Part shown: positions 44,673-58,296 of the stretch, one piece after another
Layout: each line of letters begins with the position of its first letter
Position numbering within the stretch: the stretch's first letter is position 1
Assembly (NCBI RefSeq): GCF_000004825.1
Contig: NW_008805075.1
Location: 311,788-375,787 of the forward strand
Source of the DNA: Heterostelium album PN500
Lineage: Eukaryota > Evosea > Eumycetozoa > Acytosteliales > Acytosteliaceae
Direction of reading: 5' to 3'
Length of the DNA stretch: 64,000 nucleotides
Notes under the pieces: model-generated
Told to the model about the DNA's origin: nothing
Database searches by the model: none
What the model saw: the letters and a program-made list of their open reading frames with translations, nothing else
Translations under genes and position numbers: made by a program

Positions 44673-47471
44673 TTATATTTGTACAGAAGATGATTTTGAT
44701 TTGTTGAGTTTGTTTAGTGGATTGGTTGGTGATTCAACAAATTTCGAGAAATCATACAGTTCCTTCTCTGGAAGTATTAGCATATCTTTGTCCAAGAAGT
44801 TTTGTGCATTTAGATTGGTGGTGAAGTTGTGATATGGATGCTTCTGGAAAAACTGTAGATTCTTAATAAGATTCGATAGTAATGTTAGTTTTTTGAAATT
44901 GATTTGCTGCTGTTGTGGTGAATCGATTCCTGTTGATGAAGATAGTAACGATGGTGATGAATTGGCACTGTTGTTGCCATTGCTGTTGACGAAATTCGAA
45001 TTGCCATCCTCCAGGAAATTGACATCTTGCAATATCAGACCTAAATAGGGAAGCGATGGAATGTCACGTGATTTGAGAGCCTGTCGATAGATCTTCCAGT
45101 TCTCGGTGGTCGAGAAAAAGTCTTGCATCGATTTGAACGACGAGGTGTAACGTGAGGGAAGCGACTTCCAGGTGTCACGCAACCGACTGACCGAACAATT
45201 GTTGAGTCCCGAGATGATCTCCATCATCGTGTTGTAGTTGTTGATCTTTCTACAGTATTCGGCGATGGTGATGAATCGTTTCAACACCTCGACACGCTTC
45301 TTTGGGTGAGGAGTGGTGACCACTTCTGTGGCGACCCAATTGGCAACACGATTCGACATGTTGATCAACGCCATGATATTGGGGGATGTCTCAAACTTGG
45401 TCTTTGCAACGGTCCAACATTTATTGTACAACTCTCTTGGCATGATCTTTTGGAACAACGAAAACTCTGCCAACGTCAACTGCTTAGCAATATCATGTGG
45501 ATGGTGATCCAAGAATGATTTTGAATAGATCTCTCTTGGTTGTAATGACTTTTAAAAGAATATAATAATAGGTTAGATTGGTTGATAAATAAATATTTAT
45601 AATTTATATAGAGTTTAATTATTTTCTACTTACATGTACAAATTGTAATATATCATCTCTTTGAATCATTGGTTTGGTACTCGCTTTGGTTGGTGGCGAA
45701 GAAGTAATAATTCGCTTGCTAATGATATATGTGTGAATGATAAGGTCAGCGGCTGTACCACCAATGGTAAGATGTCTCATTAGCCACTCTTGTACTTGGT
45801 GAGCAGAGTAGGTTTGCTTAACTCCAGCCGCTGCATTGTTTATATTTCTGGGTGATGACAACAACTCTGTTCTCATTGTTTCGTACAACTGATCCAAATT
45901 GAGTCTATTCACCAATTGTTTATCGATTGCCTCTTTCAATGCTTTCGAATTTTGTTTCAGTGAGAATTGGATAAGCTGTTGATGCATCTGTTCATTGTCT
46001 AGGAAATCCCAATAATTGGAATCAATCCAAATTAAAAATATAATTAAAATACTATCAGAAAGGAAATAGAGAAGGAAAGGAAATTGGAAATAAAAAGAAT
46101 ATATATTAATATTAAATATTCTAATAGTTGTTGTTATTATTATTTTTCCTTTACTTACTTTTGTTTAATACTTTCATGATTATCTTCGGTTTCAAACTTT
46201 TTAATTAGAAATTGGAAAAGTTCTTCAGTTTCCATAAAATACTTGTGTGTTGTCAACAAGCTGTAGACGAATGAAAGATCGAGTTTGTTTTTGTTGCAAA
46301 GGTACTCTAGGAATTGCTCTTTGTTTCCTGCTATCACTGTTTGTTTGTTGTCGTCGGTTGTCTCAAAGACTAGCTTTGATACAACGGTTTTTGGAGAGGA
46401 TGGACGTTCGATTGTGTTATTGGAAAGCTTAAGTGGATGGGTTTGCTGTGACGATGTTGTTGTTGTTGTTGTTGATGATACTACTTGTGGCAGTAACTCT
46501 CTATCGCCATCGTCTGAAATCGATCCTCTGAGTATGCCAGACGATAGTTTGAGAAGATTGGTGAACGAAGTTGAAGCGGTGCCATTTCGGGGTGTCTTTA
46601 TTCTATATTCTTCGGCGACGCCAAAGTCGTCGTTGGCAACGTAGGTTGGCGAGTCGTCGTCGTCGAACGACTCACGGCGCGCTTCCCACGGCAGATAGTC
46701 CCAGGAATTGAGAATATCGAGTGACTTGCTTCGTGGACGAGTGAACGATGGCGATGGACCCATCATTACGATACGACGTGACTCTGCGAGGTCGTCTGAC
46801 ACCGCCACCGTGACACCACGTTTTCTTCGGGTTTTCTCACCGGGTGAACCACCGGGACTACCGAATAGATTCTGGTGTGACTGCATTCTGGAGCTGCCAA
46901 GTGGTGAGCCAATGGTGCGGTGTTGCAGCAATCCTGGTGCTGACATCTGACTTCTAGTTGACTTTAAAAAGGCATTGGGTGATGGGTATCCATTCAGAGG
47001 TAATGGTAATGGTGGTAGTGGTGAATTTGGTGGTTTTCTATTGACATTTGGGCTGGATGTAGGGGTAATATTTGGTGAAGATAATGATAAATTTGGTTTA
47101 TTTGGTGATGTTGAACTATTATTGTTGTTATTGTTTTGATTTATTGGTTTTGTAGATGGAACTGGTGGTGGTGGATATTTTGGTCTTGCCGGTGAAGAAG
47201 CCGTTGGTTTTATTAAAACTATTGGTGAAGTTGGATTATTATTATTACTATTATTATTATTATTGCTATTATTATTATTAACACCTATATGATTTTTAAA
47301 GGTCGGTGAAACTAATGGTTTAAAAACTACTGAACTAGATGTATCAGGTGAACTTTCATTATTATTATTATTATTTTCTAATGGTACAATTGGTGAAGGT
47401 GATTCGTTTTGTTTATTTCTTGGTGCTGGTGAAGGCGAAGATGGTTTTGGTGTTCTTTGTAGCCAAGACAT
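44673..47471 (-). CDS. Ras guanine nucleotide exchange factor (RasGEF)
   Basis: CDC25-type exchange factor for Ras-family GTPases. Exons on the minus strand: 47471-46159, 46051-45634, 45548-44673; 868 residues. Residues 1-370 are a Pro/Ser/Asn-rich low-complexity head. RasGEF_N begins about 380 (TVIAGNKEQFLEYLCNKN, FVYSLLTTHKYF) and continues through IWIDSNYWDFLDNEQMHQQLIQF in exon 2. The catalytic CDC25 domain starts with PREIYSKSFLDHHPHDIAKQLTLAEF and includes VEVLKRFITIAEYCRKINNYNTMMEIISGL and a SCR3-like IPSLPYLGLILQDVNFLEDG. Exon 2's acceptor was chosen at 46052-46053 because it restores the WxDxxxxDF block; a nearer AG leads to a stop. The motifs present suggest activity. The specific Ras is unknown. 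Confidence 0.9.
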
Positions 47472-49759
47472 TTTTCAAAGATTTATTGTGTTTGTTGATT
47501 TTAAATGAAATTGATTTAATATTATTTACAAATAGAAATGATACATGAAAAATATTGATTAATACTATAGAAATAAATAAAATAAATAAAAATAAATAAA
47601 ATAAAAATTATAATTCTACAATTTGCTTTTAAACAAAAACTAGAGTTTGTTTTGTTTTGCTGTATGTTTGTTTGATTGTTGATGGTCCTTGGATTGGATA
47701 GGTGTTTGTGCAAAAATGTAAAACTGTTGTTACTGTTGTTTTTATTATTTAAAAAACATCCACACTACAACAATCAATTAAATATATGAAGTTGGGCGAA
47801 GCTAAGCTAACAACCAAAAACAAAAACAATGCAAAACTAAAACCTTATTTGTTTGTTTGATTAGGGAGGTGCTGGGGCGATAAATAAATAAATAAAGAGG
47901 TAAATGTTTATCTTTTGTGTGTGTGTGTGTGGTGTGCTTTGAAAATAGCTATTGTTCCAAATAAAATGTGAAGATGTGGGTGATTCTGATGGTTTGGTTT
48001 TAGTTTTTTTTTTTCATCGCCCAAATTTGAAAGTAAAAAAAAAAAAGAGGGCACTTCATCGATGATTCTCAAAGAAAAACAACAAAATTATCAAAAAAAA
48101 ACAAAAAAATATCCAATAGTTTAATAATTTTGGGCAAGTTTTGTTTGAATTCAATTTTAGATTGGAAGATATTTTTTTTGCTAAACAATTGTTTCAGAGT
48201 TGGCCAACATGAGTGAGAGGGGGCTCCATTGCACTTACAAATTTATCCACATCAAATCATCTTGTGGTTATCTTTTAAAAGTCATAACTGGTGTTTAACA
48301 TTTTATAGATTATTAAAAAAATGATCATTTTTTACTTGTGATTATCTAGATTAGATATTTATGTATTTTTTATTATTTTTTTCCTTATTATTATTGCCCA
48401 ATTTAAAAAACATTGAAAGTGATCGTTGACTCCTATTATCTGAGCTATTCTTTTTATGATCGCAGTGAATAGCTAATGAGAATTGAGCGGTAGTGTGTGA
48501 CCACTACTCTTTAGAACTAGTTTATTTTAAATTTGCCCAATGACCGTTAAAAAAAAAAAAAACAATTCTTTTTCAATTTCAAATTGCCCAATACTCTTTT
48601 TATTCTTTTTATAGTTAAATTCCCAAGTGTGGAATAAAGTAAAAAACAACAAAAAAGGATTCTAAACATCAACACACAATCAATTTTCTAAAATGGAATA
48701 AACAAAATAAATTATAAATTGTTACTATTTTATTGATTTTTAAATCTGTTAACTTGAAAAGATAAAGACTGATAGATAGATATTATTATTACAACGAATA
48801 AAACAAGCAAATTTGATAGATATCAATCCAAAAACAAGATATCCGTTAGCATTTTATTATTTTTTAAAAAAATTTGAAAAAAAATCAACAAAAAACAAAA
48901 TATCTTTTTTTAAGATTCTTTTTTGTAGGATTCCTACAAATTCCTATTCCCTACAAAAAAAAAAACAAAAAAATATCGCCAATACAATATCATAAAATAA
49001 TATTGTCAATGATTTTTTGTTTTACAACATTGAATTAAAAAAGAAGTAGTTGAGTTGATCAAGAACTTTTGTTTACTTTCTTCTCTAACTTTCTTTTTTT
49101 TTCTTTTGTTTTTTTTTTTCCACAATTAAACAAAATTGTCGTATTTATTTGTTGGTTTATTGCGATTCATCACCATACCGACCATATGATATTCCGGTGT
49201 TAATTTTGGTTTGTTCGCATTTAATTAAAATTAATTTTTTTATTTTTTGACCCCTAAAAAAAAAACAATTACCCAAAATATTTATAAATTTTTCAAAAAA
49301 ACTATTTTTTAATTATTTTCAAATTATTTAATTTATATTAATTATAACAAAAACAAACAAAACAAACCTTTAACTTCATCATCAACACAACACAATACAC
49401 TATCTAGTTATTTATTATAATATAGATTTAATTTTAACTATTTATTTTGTTTGTTTTTGTTTTCACAAAAAAAATATAAAAAAAAACAAAATATAATTTG
49501 TTCATTTCAATATTTTTTTTGTTATAAGTAAAGTTTGTTCATAAAGTGAATAATATAATAATATTTACAGATATAGATAGATAGATATATAGAATATAGA
49601 TAGAAATTGATGAATAATATATAAATAAAGAGATAGAAGAAGAGAAGAGATAAACAACTTTTTTTTGAAAAACAAAAAAAAAAAAAGAAGAAAAAGAAAA
49701 AGAAAAAAGAATATATATAGAAAAAAGAGGGAAGTGGAGTTGAATTACATAATATTATT
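47472..49759. promoter_or_regulatory. Long divergent intergenic region, RasGEF / cyclase-like gene
   Basis: 2.29 kb between two divergent starts, the longest gene-free stretch here apart from the ORF debris near the right end. It contains a (TG)n run at about 47917-47932, many A/T runs, and a cluster of the octamer TTGCCCAA or its complement (listed separately). A purine-rich leader (about 49620-49735) lies just before the cyclase-like start. No RNA gene was recognised. Confidence 0.55.
48130..48591. promoter_or_regulatory. Cluster of TTGCCCAA/TTGGGCAA octamers
   Basis: Four copies within 462 bases: 48130-48137 (TTGGGCAA), 48394-48401, 48533-48540 and 48584-48591 (TTGCCCAA). A partial GCCCAAA lies at 48019-48025. 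G+C-containing octamers are rare in this AT-rich spacer, so recurrence suggests a binding site for a regulator of one or both flanking genes. The factor is unknown. Confidence 0.45.
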
Positions 49760-52700
49760 ATGTTAAAGACACCTACGTTTGTAGGCGGCTCTACCACTAC
49801 TCACGACGACTCTGTTGCGGCATCGGCCGCAGCAATGTCGTCGTTTGGTGTGGCAACGCCAGGTCGAGTTGTTGCGCTGTCTGCACATGTACCCAGTTCA
49901 ATCGTTGAGCGATACGTACGCAATCCAGCGCCACTCGATCCGAACGCACCCGATATACAGTCGACCAAGGCTGCATTGCTCATTGTGCGACTCTACTCAC
50001 TGGTCAACTCGGGCGAGGCAGCTCCGCGCAGTCACCAAGCCAGTTACCTCTCCATCATCGAAGACATCTTTCAGATTATCATTGAGGAGGGAGGCGATAT
50101 TCTCCAGGTGCTAAACGGTGCAGAGATTGTTGCAGTCTGGAATGAATCCGACGAGGAGCTATCAACCGTCATACGAAGAGTTGCCATCTGTGCACAAAAG
50201 ATTCGTTCTCATCTTCAACAGAAAATAGCATGTCTTGGTGATAATAGCAATAATAGCAATAGTAATAATAATAGCTCAACAACCAATAATTTATCAAACA
50301 GTCTAAACAGTAACAGCATACAAAATAATAGTTTTCTAAACAATAACAACAACAACCACAACAACAGTAACAATAGTATAGGAAATATTAATGGATTATC
50401 AAATACTACAAATTCATCTTTATATGTATCAAATTCAAACTCACAACATCAACATCAACAATCTTTCATAAACAATAGTGTTCCTTTTGGGACATCTGTA
50501 TCAGGTGCGTTGTCGACGCCGCAACCTATATCAATACCAATATCATCAACATCAACATCAACATCATCATTTTCACAATCATTTCATCCACATCATCAAC
50601 ATCAACAACAATCTTATCAAACATCTTCATCAATACCAATAAATGGATATAATAATTCATTTAGTAATCATAATCCAAATATATATGTAAATAATAATAA
50701 TAGCAGCAGCAATAATAGTAGTAGTAATATTTATCATAATAATAATAATAATAGTTATAATAACAATAATAGTATAAGTAATCATAATAGTGGTGGTAAT
50801 TATAATAACTTAAATTTACCATCAGTAACTTCATTTTCAAATTTCAATAATATATCGTCGTCGTCATCGATTTCAAGTCAGCAGCACCATCAACAACAAC
50901 AGTCAAATGCAGGCAGTCCAAATATAAATCAATCTACAACTGCCAATAATAGTGGTAGTGGTGCAACTAGTTCAACGCCATGCAACGATCCACTTTTCAA
51001 CATATATATAAGTTGTGGAGAAATGTTTATGGGTTCAGTTGGAGGTGAAAATAATAGGTATGTAATAAATAGTCACTAATTCACTAAACATATTCCATAA
51101 CTACTTTTACTAACTAAAAAGTGTAATAATATTTTGTAATGTAACAACTACAGTTGGTTAGAGTTATTAGGTGGAGATGCTTTCATTGGATTAAACAAGA
51201 TTATCAGAGCGTATGAATCTAGGTATGGAATATCATCATTCCCTGTCAAACTATCGTTGGGCAGACTGCAGCCAACAAAGAACACCACCAGCAGTCTTGC
51301 AGTACACCAACAGCGCATCAAGAATCTTGTACATTACAATTCATCACCACAACCACTACTCTCTGTGTCACCGGCAGGCATTGCCGTGATGGCCAACACC
51401 GCTCAACACTGTCATTTGAATCGTGTATTTGGTCAGATCATTTTTGGTTCCGAAACCTATCAACACATTAGACTTTATTCACAATGTGAATTTATATTTC
51501 AAGATAATAGCATTAGCAACAACAGTAACATTAACAACAATAGTAATTTAAATGAATCTACATCATCAACGACAACGACAACAACAACAACACCATTATA
51601 TAACAATCAAATTTATTTATTAAGACAAATGCAAGAACTTTCGAAACCTGTTGGTATCGGTTTGCAAATGGATAAACTACCACTGAGGGATCTATCACCT
51701 GAACATCTGATAGCTATACACAAACTACTGTGGTGTCATCTGCCAATACACGTCAAGGTATTGGCATCTTCACTCATGTCCACCAACACTAACCATCCAT
51801 CGATGGAACAATTTCGTTTGACTCAAGACTGGAGTCTAGAAACGAGGAATGTAACTTTTCTGGTTCTACATTTCTTTAACCTCTTTTACAAATGGGATAC
51901 CATAAACTTTTTTCATCCAATCATTGCAAAGGTAAAGTATTTAGTAGTAGTTAGTTAGTTAGAGTTAGTTAGTCTGTTTATTAATTATTATTATTATTAT
52001 TTTTATTTAGTTACAAGAAATTCTGAGGAAATCAGATGGTACAGTTACTGATATTATTCAAAAATCAGATGGTGTGTTTGTTGTTTGTGCGATGGGATTA
52101 CCACCATTTTCAAGTGATAATCATAGTGTTGCCGGAGTAAAGAATGCTATGGATATTGGCAGGATGATGCAGACTCACAATAAGCATTTCATTCGTGATG
52201 TCAATATTCTGGTGTTGACAGAGAAGATTGTTTGTGGTTTGGTCGGTAACAAGACGAGATCAGAGTATGTGGTGATTGGTGACAAGATTCATCATGCCAC
52301 ACAGTGGTTGTCGACCGTACGAAGTCAAACTACTCTGGGAACAAGCAACAACAGCAATACAGATAACAACAATATCGACGAATATCATCCAAACTCGGGT
52401 AGATACTCGCAACAGCCAGTGTCTGAAGGTGGTTGGGTCCTGTGTGACGATACCACCAGAAAGGCGTGTGACAAAGCTATCACATTCGATACGGTTACCT
52501 ATGATATTCAATTCTCACTGTCGTTATTGAAGTTTAGAACTGGTCTAGTCGATATGTCAAACTATTCAATGAGTGGTTTAAAGAGATCGGTCGATCATAA
52601 CTATATTTATAATAATCAAACAACTACAACAGCAGCAGCAACAGCTACAACAACAACAACAACAGCATCAACTAATATTAATGGTATTAGAGAAAGAGAT

Positions 52701-55700
52701 AATATGGCTCAAGATAATAATCAACAAGATGCCGATGATGAATCAGTCTCTGTTACTTTCTCACTTAGGAGCTCAGTTAATTCAGATCTCTCATTGGAGA
52801 ATAACACACCGATTGGTCATCACTCACATTCTTTTGACAATGATAAGCACCATGATAGTCGTGTTTCATTCCATTGCCTACCATGGACACAGCAAATTGC
52901 CACAATGATTACTTATCGTCCACTTTCAATTGCACATATACCAACTACAATGGATTATCAAATGGCATATTATAATAATAACAATAACAATAGCAATAGT
53001 AACAATAATAGTAATGAAACATGTTCCATTGTTGGTAGAAAGAAAGAGATATCAAGTATTCTAAATAGATACTCTTTGTTGACCGAACGTTTAACTTCAA
53101 GTTTTACATTGATTGAAGCGGATTTTGGTTTGGGAAAGAGTTCATTGGTGACAGAGATTTATAAGCAATGCGCCAAGGATGGAGCACAAGTACTCTGTGG
53201 ATCTTGCAGTCTACTTGAGAAGAGCAAAGCTTACAACGTTTGGACAGGTGTATTCTCGGATCTGTTCTTCTCAGAGTTTTCACTGGGTGAAACTCGTTTC
53301 GCACATGCCGCAGGTGGAAAGCAACAATATCAGTTGTTATCGTGGACACGTTATAAGCACGTACAATCAATGCCACCCGAACAGATTCGACAGTATATCT
53401 TTCAAAAGTTTACTGATAGACGACCTGAGCTGCTACCGCTACTCTCCTTGTTGAATCCAGTGTTGCGTATTGATTTCCCACCCAATGAAATCACCAATCA
53501 ATATATGGGATCGTCCGCCATGCTGCTGGAAAAGACATTCGAGTTGTTGGCCTACTTTCTTAGGCTGACGGCATCGAGACGTCGTCTTGTAATCATCTTG
53601 GAGGACATTCACTATATGGATCAAGTTTCATTGTCGTTGCTCATGAAGATATCGTTTGCCATCAGACCCATCATGATCATCGCTACCTCTCGTCCTCAGA
53701 AAGACAAACCAAAGGAACTAAACAGGATTATCAAAGCATTTAGTCCTGCACCACCAGTATCAAAAGATTCATCTCCACCACCTTTAATTCATACCTCAGA
53801 GGACGAACAAAATCAACATCAACAGCAAACAAATCAACAACCTATTAATGTTGAACAGTTACAACAACAACAGCATCAACAAACAGATCAACAACCAATT
53901 AATGTTGAACAATTACAACAACAACAATCATCAAAATCAAATTTGATAACACCTCTATCATTTGAATATTATGAAATGCAACTTCAACCACTACCTACCT
54001 CTGCAATTAGAGAGATCATAAGAAGACAGTTGGGTGTAAGGATTGTGTCAAACAATATCTATCAGCTGATACAATTCAAGTGCGAAGGTAATCCTTTCGT
54101 TTGTATAGAGATGACCAAGAATCTGAGAGAGCGTGACTATATCGTTGTACATGAAGATCATTGTTATATTCAACCAATTCATTTCACAAGAGGATTTCCT
54201 CCCATATCCGATGTATTAGAGTCGTTTTATCTGTCAAAGGTGAATCATCTCACAAATACATTCTCAATTATCCTCAAAGTAGCAAGTGTGATGGGACTCT
54301 ATATATTTCCCTATCCACTGATTCACCTTCTCTATCCAATTGGATCGAAACGACCCTTTCTTCGTGATATCCTTCAAAAGTTGGTTGAGTCTGGTCTTCT
54401 TGTCAGCACGAAACGATCACAACTCAGCTCAGAATTTCTATATTTTCCGCCATCCGCCTATCTTCAAACAACATTCAACAAATCTCTTCAACAACAAAGT
54501 AGTAATAATAATAATCATGGTAGTGTACCAAATCTTTCTCCAAAGATCAACAGCAGTAATAGTAGTAATAGTCTTGGTTATAATAACAATAGAAATAGTT
54601 TAAAAGACTTTTCAACAAGTATGAAAATTACATCTATTATCGGTGGATTCAATCAACCTCCAACACCTCAACATTCCTCTTTCAAGTTACCACCTCCTAT
54701 GATTGAGGATATTGCAGATTCCGATGAGGATGATGATGAATATGTAGCGAGTTCCAGTCATTCGTTTAGGGACAGTAGCGGTCAACAATCACAACATCGA
54801 TACAGTACATTTGGTCAATCTTCATTTAGATCACTCAACAGTCAGATGGAGAACTACTCATCGTTGAACGGCACCAACTCGACTGCCGGGCGACCTTCAC
54901 TCAATATTGGCGAGGAAGATTGGAATCAGTACTATGGATTCAAAAGTCCGTTGTTACAGGAAGCAATGTACAACAGTTTGCTGCCTGCTCAACGACACTC
55001 GCTGCATCAAAAGATTGCCAAGTGGATTGAGGAGACCTATACTGCCGATGAGCTGACTAGCTACAATGAGTTGTTGGCAGATCATTGGTCAAAGACCGAT
55101 ATGACCTTTCAAGAGAATCTCTCAAAGGCATTGCAACACACGTTTGCCTCTGGTGAAGATGCAGCGGGTCGTTTCGATTATCTCGATATGATCAAGTATC
55201 ACTCGGAATACCTCAACATCTTCAAGACCTCCAAGACTGGATCGATTATCAAACAAGATACGTCAAGACGTTTCATACCGAGTTCACCGCATGCTGCCGA
55301 ACCGATATTCAGTGAGTTTGACGATAGTTTGTTGTGGGGACCACCACTTACCATTGGCATGACCAACGAAGAGCGATTGAAATACGTTGTTTCAACAAGG
55401 AGAATAGCAGAGGGATATGCAAGTCTTGGTTACTTTGAGCATGCCGAGCAATATTTCCTACATGCCCTGTCGGTTGTCAAAGAACCACCTCCCAAAGCAT
55501 CGAGTACCCTCGTTGTCTCTGTGCTAACTCAAGTGACCAAACAAAACTTCTTCAAGTTTGCATCGAAAAACAAACATCAAGTGTACAGCGATAGTTATCT
55601 TTCACCAACTACAGCACTCACCTTTGAAACTGCTTGTGTCTATTCCTCGTTGACCGACTATTATTTCAAAGGAAACAACTTGGCGTTGGCACTCTACTGT

Positions 55701-57335
55701 GCGATGCATGCCGTTCAAGGTATGGAGAATCATCAGTCACTCACAGTTTGGATGGTTTCACCCGAGCTTGCTGTTGCTTACGCGCGACTCTCGTTGATCA
55801 CATCGATCTACCCGTTCTGTGGATCGGTTTCACCGTCACTCGGTAAACAATCGCTAAAGATTATCGATGACCTCATCGTTGGCTACATTCTTCAGGGCAA
55901 CAAGATTGCCGTTAGCAACTTGATGACATCGATCGCAACTCTTGGTCTCAGGGATGTCTATCTTGGATCTTGGGATAGAGTGGAGGAGATGATCCGAAAG
56001 TGTACCGATATCTTTGATCGCTATCCTAATTCCTATATTAAAGATCGCGACTTGATATTGTTTGTGTTTGTTTCCTATCGTCTGATCAAAGGCGAACTGA
56101 ACACGGTTCATGCCATCATTGACGAGTGTCTTGCTCACAACCTGGCATCGATGACCTGGATGGCAACTCTTACATTCTACCATATGAAAGCGTTGACCCT
56201 TACGCTTCAAGGAAGATACATGGATGCCTACCAAGTGATTATCGAAGCAGAGACATCTAGACCGACCACCGAAGGCATAGAAATGATCCTACGGCACTCT
56301 GTCACTTCATCCATCTATTTTTCAAGAGGAGAGATCATCAAGGCACTCGATGATATTGCTTCTATCACCCCGCTCATTGGTACAAGACCAGGTTCATGTG
56401 GAATTAGAATCATCTTTGCCTATTCTCTAATCTGCCGGTGTCTACTAAATATTGTTGAAAAGGATCGTTTAAAATCAACAGTAACCGTACCTATAAAGAC
56501 ATCGATTATTATTCATGATCCATCTAGTAGTAGTTCTTTAAACTCAACCAAAGATAATAATAATCAGAGTAGCAGTAGCGGTCAATCATCTTCTTCAAAT
56601 AATAATAAGGATTTTGTTGCATTTGAATCTTTATCATTTCAATCTACCAATTCATTACCAAAGATGTATACACTTAAAGAATCAAAAAGAAAAGATTCTA
56701 TTCCAAGTCAACAACCAATTAATTATAATCAAGATTTATTACAAACAAATAATAATATTAATAGTAATAATAATTCACCAACAAATAACAATGAAGTAAA
56801 TAATAATAACAATAACAATGGAGTTGGTGGAAATGTTGGATCAAATCAAAGTAGTTCTGGAAGTTCAAATGGTAACTCACCAGACTCTCCACTACTTCAA
56901 ATCAATGGAATACAAATCTATGTTGATGATAATTATAATGGTGGTCATAGAAAGAATAGTTTAACAGGTGCATTCCAACAACAGCAACAACAATTTGAGT
57001 TGGATACATCAGAGATTGAAATGTGGATAAAGAGGATTATCAATGAAATTAAGCTTATGGAGAAGATCACACCATTCTCTTCGACAAGTTTCAATAGGCT
57101 CAGTGGAGTGTTTACAATCGTCTTTCCCAATGGAAGTGGATTCAAACAACGTGGTCTTGCACTGCTCTACAAGAGTGCCAAAGAGGCAAAGATACAAGGA
57201 TTGCCACTTGAAGAAGCATTGTCATGGCATGAAATTTCAAAGTATGAAGATAAATCTTCGATCAAACAAAAGTTTGCATGGAAGAACGCTCAAGATTTAT
57301 ATCAGAGAATGGGAATTGATCCATCTGTGATTTAA
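49760..57335 (+). CDS. Soluble-cyclase-like protein (sAC/sGC type) with P-loop NTPase; cyclase domains degenerate
   Basis: Exons 49760-51057, 51154-51931, 52011-57335; 2466 residues, with the layout of mammalian soluble adenylyl cyclase and dictyostelid soluble guanylyl cyclase. C1-like domain at about 70-155 (GGDILQVLNGAEIVAVW), split by a long Asn/Ser/Gln insert (160-410) and resuming as IYISCGEMFMGSVGGENNR. C2-like domain at about 660-800 (RNVTFLVLHFF, GVFVVCAMGLPPF, EYVVIGDKIHHATQW). A STAND-type NTPase follows: IVGRKKEI near 1032, Walker A ADFGLGKSSL near 1062 and Walker B RRLVIILEDIHYMD near 1216. The C-terminal half is helical and TPR-like with Asn/Ser inserts. The C1 metal Asp residues are replaced (VRLYS for VDISG; NGAEI for GDA), and in C2 the Asn and Arg of the NxxAAR block are His and Gln. 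Probably not a cyclase; a scaffold or regulator is inferred. Confidence 0.85.
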
Positions 57336-57591
57336 AACAATAACAACAACAATAACAACAATATTTAAAAATAATAAACTACTTTTATTATATTTCGAGA
57401 ATAACATACAACAATTTTGAAATAGTTTGGGATGCACTAGAAATCAATCATAACATTTGGGAGTAGAATTACTGTGCAATTATAGTTTGATCGTTGTGTT
57501 TTGTTTTGGTGAATTGATATTAACATCTTTTGGAACGTTAACAATTAAAAAATAATAAAATAATTTTATTGTATATCGATAATTACTATTA

Positions 57592-58201
57592 TTACAAAGT
57601 TTTATGATGATTCGATTCATCAATTAAAATATTTGATAACCATTGAAAACCCTCTAATACACCACTATTATTATCTATTGCCGCTGTTGGTTGAGTAAAC
57701 CATTGTCTATCTTTGATATCATTAGTATTGATACGTGCTGATATCTCTGAAATCGATAGAGCATCATGAGCATCTTGGTAGTTATAAAAGAATAGAATTG
57801 GTTTGCCTATGAGTTGTACTTCACTCAATATTGTAGTGATATTAATAGATATACTATCTAAACTTCTTTGATCTGTCGAATCAATAACATAAATAATAGC
57901 ATCTATATCATTAAAATATAATCTCCATGATTCTCTATACCAATTTGAATCCTATAGTATATGATAATCATTTAGAATCGAAACTATGATTGATTGATTG
58001 ACAATATGCATACCCAACTTGTAATATTAAAATATTTATTCTCTACACGTTCTATATAGAAACCAACTTGAATACAACTCATTGCAATCTCACTTATCTT
58101 TAAATTATTTAAAATGGTTGTCTTTCCACTATTACCAAAACCAAGCATCAATAATTTAATCTTTCTTTTTGAAAATAATGATTTTAATTTAACTTTTCCA
58201 T
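57592..58201 (-). CDS. Divergent Arf-like small GTPase (copy 1), start region frame-broken
   Basis: Arf/Arl-like GTPase in two exons: exon 1 up to 58014 and exon 2 57951-57592. P-loop GFGNSGKTT and the Arf-like tail SGVLEGFQWLSNIL are clear. The frame reads back through VKLKSLFSKRKIKLLMLG, a typical Arf N terminus, but the only upstream ATG (58201-58199) is out of frame: ATGGAAAAG instead of an expected ATGGGAAAA, as if one G were lost from codon 2. Translation could start at the in-frame ATG at 58148, without the N-terminal helix. The switch II WDxGGQ motif is replaced by WDSNWYRES, and the NKxD base-specificity motif reads NYQD. It may be a pseudogene, or the sequence may hold a single-base error. 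Confidence 0.6.
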
Positions 58202-58296
58202 TATATATAGATAAATAATAAAAGTTTTAAAAAAAAAAAAAAGGGTTGTTTCATTTTATTTTTTAAAATTACAAAATTTGATGATCATTATTGTTA

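Noticed and set aside
46155-46158. Reading through the RasGEF exon 1 donor to the TAA
   Set aside because: GTAAGT is a canonical donor and the RasGEF_N domain continues in the next exon when spliced to 46051.
49801-50114. Alternative frames over the N terminus of the cyclase-like gene
   Set aside because: They overlap the frame that aligns with the cyclase C1 domain.
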